The translations under genes and the position numbers were made by a program. This document shows, in pieces, positions 26,601-31,931 of a stretch of DNA of 64,000 nucleotides (positions are counted from its first letter, which is position 1; every line of letters begins with the position of its first letter). The DNA comes from Paralcaligenes sp. KSB-10. GTDB lineage: Bacteria; Pseudomonadota; Gammaproteobacteria; Burkholderiales; Burkholderiaceae_B. The notes below the pieces were generated by a model that was not told the DNA's origin, did not search any database, and saw only the letters and a program-made list of their open reading frames with translations. The stretch spans positions 1,736,001-1,800,000 of the forward strand of contig NZ_CP089848.1 of NCBI RefSeq assembly GCF_021266465.1. Reading direction: 5' to 3'.

Positions 26601-27338
26601 GAAGAATTCGTGCTGTATTACCAGCCCATGCTCTCGCTGAACAGCGCGGAGAGGATTGGTTTCGAGGCGCTCATCCGCTGGAAGAATGTCGAGCGTGGAA
26701 TTTTGTATCCTGCCGAATTCATGCCGATGATCGAGCTCAGCGACCTAATTCACCCCCTGACGCTGTGGGTCATCGAGAATGCCGTCATGCAATGCAGCCA
26801 GGAACGGAAAAAGGGGCATCCGATAACCATTGCAGTAAATATTTCGACGCGAAATCTGTTGGACATCAGCCTTCCGGGGAAAATCCAGGAAATTCTCAAA
26901 CGCCACGATCTGAAAGCCGACTGTCTTGAACTGGAGATTACCGAAAGCTCCATCATGGCCGACACGATCCGATCGCTGGATGTCCTGACCAGGCTTCACA
27001 ATATTGGCGTGGGAATTGCCATAGACGATTTTGGAACCGGCTATTCGTCGCTGGCCTATCTGCAGAAGCTTCCCGTCGACAATCTGAAAATCGATCGTTC
27101 ATTTGTGATGGACATGAGCAAACACGCTGAAGCGCACACAATCGTGCGATCGATCGTGGGCCTGGCACACAGCCTGGGGGTGTCCGTCACGGCTGAAGGA
27201 ATAGAAACCGAATGGGCCTTGAAGCAATTGACCGATTTGGGTTGCGACTATGTACAGGGCTATCACATTGCCAGGCCGATGCAGGCCGACCAGATAGGGC
27301 CGTGGCTGGAACAGCGGCAGCAGGAAGCCGTGGCATGA
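23652..27338 (+). CDS. Membrane Cache-HAMP-GAF-PAS-PAS-GGDEF-EAL cyclic-di-GMP protein
   Basis: A 1228-residue sensor that could make and/or break cyclic di-GMP. Order of parts: transmembrane helix (about 10-32), periplasmic double-Cache domain (about 40-285), second helix (about 288-312), HAMP (about 313-365), GAF (about 385-535), PAS (about 545-660), a second PAS (about 670-795), GGDEF (about 800-955) and EAL (about 970-1215). The synthase motif GGDEF (about 877) and the phosphodiesterase motifs EAL (about 1004) and DDFGTGYSSL are intact, so either activity is possible. The RxxD inhibitory site before GGDEF is replaced by NSGA. A ggggagga site precedes the ATG. The periplasmic ligand is unknown. 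Confidence 0.93.
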   Translation: MTLNIRYFRSIYAQMFLVICVAAIPTFIGLTYYVLQQRSRLQDISQQNAQRYVDLAARNENWLLKSSMETLNAIASTPLIQNSDWKLCYQYFSDLLRQHGNRYTNFGVIGTNGEVLCSGVSANVEKMPYLGDRPYFKRALSSTGFVVSNSLMGRISATHTITVATALRNNEGAPRAVLFAALNMAVVSQIQDHTLPSRSDDLTILDRHGTILTTSSTDLGTPGEALKNKDILNLITPQNKGAKLIRGSDNKDWFVSYAKAGTPDDPGALAVIYRNPASGLLSEIQRSFWIGTAVTALLMLMALFAGWAGTHAILGRNIRKLTEAAKRLRKRQFDTRIGNQVFGQEFTEIANQFDKMAEELGASERQWQVSFQRQQGQNDILRRIAQDGRLDDTLISLTHFAEGQIDGTISSILLLSVDGTRVSSCIAPKLPASFCDSLISAVVGAKTGSCGAAISEKRVVITEDISSDPLWEDYRELALGHGLRACWSHPIISSGGRILGSFALYYQSPRSPKLEELQMGQMGAELAAVAIERSRIATALEQSEAEYRLLFESNPDPMWVCDAASGRILAVNDQAIQHYGFDRHEFLAMSDNDLQADDPASADISKLESQSAHSLNQAVRLHRRKDGSLISVEVSFFPLSFGERDARLTLIQDITERKTLTQNIRERDELFMLLMESTAEAIYGIDQEGRCTFANQACAKLLGYTTSELIGHRLHSLIHSKHEDGRPYPQEDCPIHRVLTTKRHVHIENEVLWRKDGTALPVEYWSYPMRRGDKVVGSIVTFLDITERRRHNNALTYQATHDSLTGLFNHAHFASRINQVLRRTSQPKTPFAILLLDLDGFKEINDSLGHHAGDVLLRQVSERLKQIFNSGATIARIGGDEFAILLEQWVERSSLDTFVNSLLTQIRTPFVLNGMEIQISGSVGVAIYPDNGRDLNSLMRNADQAMYQAKREGMGYAYSDPSKDQQTPNRLLLMNQLRHALDKEEFVLYYQPMLSLNSAERIGFEALIRWKNVERGILYPAEFMPMIELSDLIHPLTLWVIENAVMQCSQERKKGHPITIAVNISTRNLLDISLPGKIQEILKRHDLKADCLELEITESSIMADTIRSLDVLTRLHNIGVGIAIDDFGTGYSSLAYLQKLPVDNLKIDRSFVMDMSKHAEAHTIVRSIVGLAHSLGVSVTAEGIETEWALKQLTDLGCDYVQGYHIARPMQADQIGPWLEQRQQEAVA

Positions 27339-27387
27339 CACATAGGTATCCTGTGGGCCGTGCGCGGCCCGACGCAAGGAGAAGTGA

Positions 27388-27420
27388 AACGGCATCCTTT
27401 GTAGGTGCCGTTGTTTTCTT
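27388..27420 (+). terminator. Rho-independent terminator after the GGDEF-EAL gene
   Basis: Stem aacggca / tgccgtt (27388-27394, 27406-27412) extended by cct/agg, followed by gttttctt. It lies 14 bases before the left end of repeat copy 3. Confidence 0.75.
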
Positions 27421-27500
27421 ATAGCTTGCGCTTCTAGAGCATTTTTGGGTTGAGTTGTTTATGGGATTCTTCGATGGATGGGGTATTGGTATATAAAGAC

Positions 27501-27702
27501 GCCGTCTATCGGGGCTTGGGGTCAGGGCCGGCACGGCGTGCTTGATCCGGATCTACCTCGTCCAGGCGGGCGTCGGGCCAAACTCGCTACGCCGCTGGCG
27601 CGGCTGCGCTCAAACATGGCCCGCCGAAAGCCCCCGCCTTCCCTACGGTAGCATCCGGCGCACGCCTTACGCCGGCCCTGACCCCAAGCCCCGATAGACG
27701 GC
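27501..27702. repeat. Palindromic module M1 of repeat copy 3
   Basis: 202 bp. The 30-base terminal arms pair without mismatch: gtcagggccgg on the left meets ccggccctgac on the right, whereas copy 1 has one mismatch at this position. Confidence 0.9.
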
Positions 27703-27864
27703 TCACGTTACGGCATGCCTGGAATTGCATCACGGGATGCCTGGAATTTACGTGCCTGCACCCATGCCTCTATCACGTGGCCACTACACCACGATGTGCC
27801 AAACCCTGGATTTACTAAGCGCCCAACGCTTCAACGTATACCTCGATGCATTGCCTCAACGCAA

Positions 27865-28085
27865 GCCGCAGGGTGGGCGGTGCTGTGTAGTCCGGCGGTA
27901 GTCCAGCGCCGGGTGCTGACGAAGGGAAGGCGGGGGCTTTCGGCGGGCGCTGTCTGAGCCCGGCCTCGCGAGGCCGGGCGAGTTCGCCCGACGCCCGCCT
28001 GGACGAGGCAGACCCGGGCAGTCGGGGCGCGTAGCGACACGACCGCTGGACGTGCCGGACTGCACAGCACCGCCCACCCTGCGGC
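27865..28085. repeat. Palindromic module M2 of repeat copy 3
   Basis: 221 bp with 31-base arms that pair fully except for one wobble-type change. It has an intact, unoccupied IS1111 target at 27911-27923, the common palindrome, and the variable hairpin at 28021-28043. Confidence 0.9.
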
Positions 28086-28215
28086 GTCTTTATAGAATTA
28101 ACCGCCGCCTACACAGCAACGCTCAGTCCAAAGTCACTACCCAAGCCAAAAAACGGCTCAAAAACAAAGTCACAGAAACACGTCCAGCGCCGTAAACACC
28201 TGAACCGAAAATACT

Positions 28216-28770
28216 CTAGTCTTTCCGATGCCCAGTGTGCTTGTCGGCCTTTTCCTTCAGATAGGCAGTGACCTTCTGTTGCTGCGCGCCATCAAGCGCA
28301 TCCCAGACGGCCAGCCATTTCTGAGTGAGCTGGTCACGACTCGCGCCCATATCTTTTTTCCACATGTCATCAGCCGCCTTCTGGGCGGCATGAGGATCGA
28401 TCTTGCCCGTATCCAATTGTGCTTTTTGTTCTTGGCGCGCTGTTCGTTTCAAGTCATGCAAAGATTTTTGAAACGCGTCTTGTGCCGCCTGCGCATCGGC
28501 AAGCAGTTTCATCTGGCTATCGTTCAGTTTCAGCGAGTTCACCACCTTGTGCTTGACAGTGCCAAAGCCTGGCACCACCAAGGCCATGCCCTTTTTCTCA
28601 TGATGACGCTTTGTCGCACGAGGCACGGTCTGACTGGCGCTGGCGGGCGCAACACTTTGCGTGGCACTGGCAGGCGCATCTGAGGGTGCCGCCATTGCCG
28701 CACCTTGCAGCGCAAACACCACTGTCAGCACCGCAAACTTAGCCAAAGCGGGTATTTTAAAATATGACAT
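28216..28770 (-). CDS. Spy/CpxP-like periplasmic helical protein
   Basis: A 184-residue exported protein. A signal peptide ends near MAAP (about residue 28), followed by an Ala/Ser/Pro/Thr-rich low-complexity stretch (28-52). A Lys/Gln-rich, all-helical domain comes next, with LKLNDSQMKLL and the C-terminal QKWLAVWDALDGAQQQKVTAYL segments; the latter resembles the LTxxQ repeats of the Spy/CpxP stress chaperones. The ATG at 28770 is chosen over one at 28785 because the signal peptide then begins normally. The gene stands alone. Function is inferred from fold-like features only. Its TAG stop lies at the end of repeat copy 3. Confidence 0.75.
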   Translation of the reverse strand: MSYFKIPALAKFAVLTVVFALQGAAMAAPSDAPASATQSVAPASASQTVPRATKRHHEKKGMALVVPGFGTVKHKVVNSLKLNDSQMKLLADAQAAQDAFQKSLHDLKRTARQEQKAQLDTGKIDPHAAQKAADDMWKKDMGASRDQLTQKWLAVWDALDGAQQQKVTAYLKEKADKHTGHRKD

Positions 28771-28920
28771 AGTGATTATTTCCATTTATGGACAAGGAAT
28801 CGCAAGTCAGCTCCTTCGCAACCATGAAGCAAGCCTTGCAGGCGATATTAACCCCCCGGAGCGCCCCCGGGGTGAACCGCAGCGCGCTCGCCATTTCCAC
28901 AAATAAATAATCGCAACCCC

Positions 28921-28961
28921 ATAACAACAAACGGCAGGTCGAACGTGATTCGGCCTGCCGT
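28921..28961 (-). terminator. Rho-independent terminator after tRNA-Lys
   Basis: On the minus strand acggcagg / cctgccgt form an 8-bp stem (28931-28938 with 28954-28961), with further inner pairing, followed by ttgttgtt. Confidence 0.75.
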
Positions 28962-28991
28962 CGGATAAGTGCTTAATGCATATAGGGTTTC

Positions 28992-29067
28992 TGGTGGGTC
29001 GTGCGCGACTCGAACGCGCGACCATCGGATTAAAAGTCCGGTGCTCTACCAACTGAGCTAACGACCC
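28992..29067 (-). tRNA. tRNA-Lys (anticodon UUU)
   Basis: A 76-base tRNA on the minus strand. The acceptor stem gggtcgt pairs with acgaccc and the 3' CCA is encoded (28992-28994). The D arm contains agctcagttggtagagc, the anticodon loop CTTTTAA places UUU at 29032-29034, and the T arm contains gttcgagtc. The anticodon reads AAA and AAG lysine codons. Confidence 0.97.
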
Positions 29068-29211
29068 AACAAAGAACGAGATTATGAAGAATAATTTTTT
29101 TACTGTCAAATTGACCAGTATATTGGCCCCCTCGGCATCAAGCCTTTGCGTCCGCCTCTAAAATAACAAAGAACGCATCCGATTCCAGCATCGTTGTCAC
29201 AAGGATTGAGC

Positions 29212-29997
29212 ATGGCCAAACTAGCGCCGCTTCGGCTGAACATACTTTCCGACCTGCATTTGAGCCAGGGCGGCCTGCCCCTGCCCGAAACATCCGCCGA
29301 TGTGATTGTGCTGGCCGGCGACATCACCCGCCCGCGCGAAGCGATAGAATGGGCGCGCGGCTTTGACAAGCCCGTGATCTACATAGCAGGCAACCACGAG
29401 TTTTATGGCGGCAACCTGCCCGACACGCTGCAAGAACTGAAGCAGCGCAGCCAAGGGACTCACATCCACGTGCTCGACCAAGACGAGCTGATCCTGCAGG
29501 GAGTACGATTTTTGGGGGCCACGTTGTGGACCGACTTCCTGTTGTATGGGCGTGGCCCGCAACGCGAAGAGGCCTGTCGCCAGGCACAGCTCATGATTCG
29601 CGACTTCAGCCGCATCCAGTCGGACACATCCCGCGAACAAAGGTTTACTCCATCCGACTCGGAAATGCTCTGCAAAAACCACAGTGCCTGGCTGGATCGC
29701 AAATTGGCCGAGCCGTACAAGGGCCCCACAGTCGTCATTACCCACCACGCCCCATCGACGGGCAGCATACACCCACGATTCGATGGCTCGCCGCTCAATG
29801 TCTGCTATGTATCCAGGCTGGAACATCTCATGAGCAAGGACCGCGCCATTTTATGGGTACACGGGCACACCCACGACAGCTTCGACTATCTGGTCAACGG
29901 CACAAGGGTGATTTGCAACCCGCGAGGCTACTGCAAGGACGGAATCAACGAAAACGCCGCGTTCGACCCACGACTGATCGTCGAGGTCGAACGCTAG
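29212..29997 (+). CDS. Calcineurin-like metallophosphoesterase
   Basis: A 261-residue phosphoesterase with the full dimetal motif set in order: DLH near residue 15, AGDIT near 37, GNHEFYGG near 62, THHAPS near 180 and GHTHDSFDY near 220. The ATG at 29212 has aagga about eight bases upstream; a TTG at 29194 in frame is less likely. There is no signal peptide, so it is probably cytoplasmic. The substrate (nucleotide, phosphoprotein or phosphodiester) cannot be predicted. It is transcribed alone and converges on the cytochrome c gene. Confidence 0.88.
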   Translation: MAKLAPLRLNILSDLHLSQGGLPLPETSADVIVLAGDITRPREAIEWARGFDKPVIYIAGNHEFYGGNLPDTLQELKQRSQGTHIHVLDQDELILQGVRFLGATLWTDFLLYGRGPQREEACRQAQLMIRDFSRIQSDTSREQRFTPSDSEMLCKNHSAWLDRKLAEPYKGPTVVITHHAPSTGSIHPRFDGSPLNVCYVSRLEHLMSKDRAILWVHGHTHDSFDYLVNGTRVICNPRGYCKDGINENAAFDPRLIVEVER

Positions 29998-30017
29998 CGG
30001 CTGCTTAAAGCTGGCGG

Positions 30018-30440
30018 CTACTTGACGTTGGCACAGGTGGCCGATTCGTTTTCCCGCTTCAGGTACGCAATCAGATCGGCCCGCTCCTGCGGGTCGGGAA
30101 TGCCTGCGTAACCCATGGCGGTTCCCGGAATGTCCGCCATCGGATTTTTCAGAAAGACATTCAAGGTTTCTTCGGTCCATACGATTTTTGAATTTTTCAT
30201 CGCATCGGAATAAACAAAACCTTTGACGCTGCCCGCCTTTCTACCGAAAAGACCACAATGCCGTGGGCCGGTTCGATCATAGGCCAGTGCATGGCACGCA
30301 AGACAGCGGGTATAAATTGCCTCGCCTCGGCCTGCGTTGCCGGTCAGCAAAGGCTCGGACCATGCTTCGTGCAATACCCCCCCCGTGCTTATCAGGAACG
30401 TACAGGCCAGAAGCCTGATCCACTGGGCCCGGCGTCTCAT
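30018..30440 (-). CDS. Class I c-type cytochrome, periplasmic
   Basis: A 140-residue exported cytochrome. An N-terminal hydrophobic signal (about 8-28) leads into a mature domain with one haem-attachment motif CLACH. A probable methionine ligand lies in the GTAMGYAG segment, and the C-terminal helix ends RADLIAYLKR, all typical of mitochondrial-type cytochrome c. Its ATG at 30440 overlaps the TGA of the ferritin-like gene (ATGA), so the two are co-translated. It probably moves electrons for, or receives them from, the exported ferritin-like protein. The redox partner is unknown. Confidence 0.88.
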   Translation of the reverse strand: MRRRAQWIRLLACTFLISTGGVLHEAWSEPLLTGNAGRGEAIYTRCLACHALAYDRTGPRHCGLFGRKAGSVKGFVYSDAMKNSKIVWTEETLNVFLKNPMADIPGTAMGYAGIPDPQERADLIAYLKRENESATCANVK

Positions 30441-31015
30441 GACATGAAAGCCGAAGGAACGGGGGGTTCGCCCAAGGCATTGCGCAAAATCGCCCAATGC
30501 ATGGACTCGTCGCCCAGGATGCTGGCGGCTGCCTTGGCCAGATCGCGATTGTCGAAAATAGGTACGGCCCCCAGATAGGCGCTGACAGCTCCTTTTTCCA
30601 GCAAGGACGCAAAACGCAGCACATCGGTTTGCGTTTTCAGCTTGTCGGTCGGGAATGTGTATTTGGACTTGGCCACCACCGGCTTGCCGCCCAGGGTCAC
30701 AATGGTCTTGGAAAGCAGTTCCGCGTGCTGCTTGTGATGCCCTTGAAAGGTGACAGCCAAATCGAGCACGGGCTTTTGCAACAAGCCGCTTTCCGCACCC
30801 AATTGGTACGCAGCAATGGCCTCCAGTTCGGCACCCAGCGCCGTGTTCAGAATTCGCGCGTCCGAAGCGGCTGAACCCTTCGTTCCTTTGGCCAGGGCCT
30901 CCCGGCCGGCAAGCAGCGCAACCGCCGTACCCGACAAAAGCATGCCGGATTTGCCCAGAAAAGCCCTGCGTGAGCTTTGCGAGGTGGAGGTATCAATAAA
31001 ATCAAGAAACGACAT
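30437..31015 (-). CDS. Tat-exported ferritin-like domain protein
   Basis: A 192-residue protein with a twin-arginine signal (SSRRAFLGKSG near residue 15, then a hydrophobic stretch to about 42). It is probably folded, and perhaps metal-loaded, before export. The mature part is a four-helix ferritin-like bundle with acidic and histidine positions in LGAELEAIAAYQ, FQGHHKQHAELL, SLLEKGAVSAYL and LGDESMHWAILR, consistent with a dimetal site (Ferritin_2-like). A gggag site precedes the ATG at 31015. It lies between an ECF sigma gene and a cytochrome c gene. Activity (iron oxidation, peroxide handling or other) is not known. Confidence 0.85.
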   Translation of the reverse strand: MSFLDFIDTSTSQSSRRAFLGKSGMLLSGTAVALLAGREALAKGTKGSAASDARILNTALGAELEAIAAYQLGAESGLLQKPVLDLAVTFQGHHKQHAELLSKTIVTLGGKPVVAKSKYTFPTDKLKTQTDVLRFASLLEKGAVSAYLGAVPIFDNRDLAKAAASILGDESMHWAILRNALGEPPVPSAFMS

Positions 31016-31053
31016 GGTGGTTCTCCCAGGTATAGAGCCTGAACAATCAGGCA

Positions 31054-31761
31054 TCATGAATTTGTACGTAAAGCATCGACACGAGCCAGAACGCCGGCCA
31101 CGATGCGGTCGCAGCGGTCGCCCGCGAAGGCGAACGCATCTTCCAGCCCGTGCCCGATTTCCTGGGACAGCAGCTTGCGCAATAAGCCCCGTGCCCTGAA
31201 ATAGCGTGTACGCACGGTTGCCGGAGGAATCTCCAGGCACTGCGCCACCTCGTCGACCGTCATTTCCTCAACGGCTCTCAAGACAAAGACTGTACGAAAG
31301 ACATCGGGCAGCAGATCGATTTTGGCCTCAATCAGATGCCTGGTTTGGACATGCACCATGGCCTGCTCCGGTTGGCTGTAAATAGATTCATCGGTGTCCG
31401 CCAGCACCTGATCGCCCAGATGCTCGAGATCGTCGTCGTACTCAAGCACGGCATGCAGGCGCTTGTTTTTATGCAGGCGCTTGTTCGACTCATTGACCAC
31501 GATGCGAGTCAACCAGGTCGACAAGGCCGAGTCTCCACGAAATCGGCCCATGGCGCGATAAGCAAGGAAAAACGCCTCAAGAACCGCTTCCTCGGCATCG
31601 GCGTCATTGCGCAGCACGCTGCGGGCGACTCGAAACAGCCTCTGGTTATAGCGCCGCATCAAGGCTTTCAGGGCTTCCCGATCTCCTTGCGAGATCCGTA
31701 GCGCAATCTCGGTATCGGACAAATCCTGACTGCTGTGAGGTTTTACGATTGACAATGGCAT
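31054..31761 (-). CDS. ECF-type RNA polymerase sigma factor
   Basis: A 235-residue sigma-70 family factor. Region 2 (about 30-95) contains YNQRLFRVARSVLRNDADAEE and a helix for -10 recognition; region 4 (about 150-200) contains LPDVFRTVFVLRAVEEM and the helix-turn-helix TVDEVAQCLEIPPATVRTR. A C-terminal extension of about 35 residues follows. The ATG at 31761 is preferred over in-frame non-ATG codons upstream. No anti-sigma gene is adjacent; the two downstream genes, a Tat ferritin-like protein and a cytochrome c, are the obvious targets or operon partners. Confidence 0.9.
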   Translation of the reverse strand: MPLSIVKPHSSQDLSDTEIALRISQGDREALKALMRRYNQRLFRVARSVLRNDADAEEAVLEAFFLAYRAMGRFRGDSALSTWLTRIVVNESNKRLHKNKRLHAVLEYDDDLEHLGDQVLADTDESIYSQPEQAMVHVQTRHLIEAKIDLLPDVFRTVFVLRAVEEMTVDEVAQCLEIPPATVRTRYFRARGLLRKLLSQEIGHGLEDAFAFAGDRCDRIVAGVLARVDALRTNS

Positions 31762-31869
31762 GCTGGATCCAGGCAAAAGGGGTGATTACGACATTAGATT
31801 AGGCTATCGCGGCTGGCGTTCCCGCTGCCGGCGATTACTTATCATGCAGGCCGGCGGCATGAATGACAA

Positions 31870-31910
31870 GGGCCGGGAATTCAGACTCGAAAAGTCTGAA
31901 TTCCCGGCCC
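31870..31910 (-). terminator. Perfect 18-bp hairpin after the GH31-fold gene
   Basis: Bases 31870-31887 and 31893-31910 are exact reverse complements around a five-base loop. It lies 22 bases beyond the stop of the GH31-like gene on the minus strand and is followed by ttgtcatt. The T-run is poor, so it may act as an RNA-stability element rather than a simple terminator. Confidence 0.65.
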
Positions 31911-31931
31911 TATAGACCAGGGGAAAAAGAT

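Larger units (their letters stand above)
27434..28219. repeat. Compound intergenic repeat, copy 3
   Basis: The cleanest copy, 786 bp. It begins CTAGAGCAT (27434-27442) and ends with the inverted ATACTCTAG (28211-28219). It contains M1 (27501-27702), a spacer with one 25-bp unit, M2 (27865-28085) and the common tail from 28086. The TAG stop of the Spy/CpxP-like gene (28216-28218, minus) lies inside the right terminal repeat. It separates converging genes. I do not recognise the family. Confidence 0.9.
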
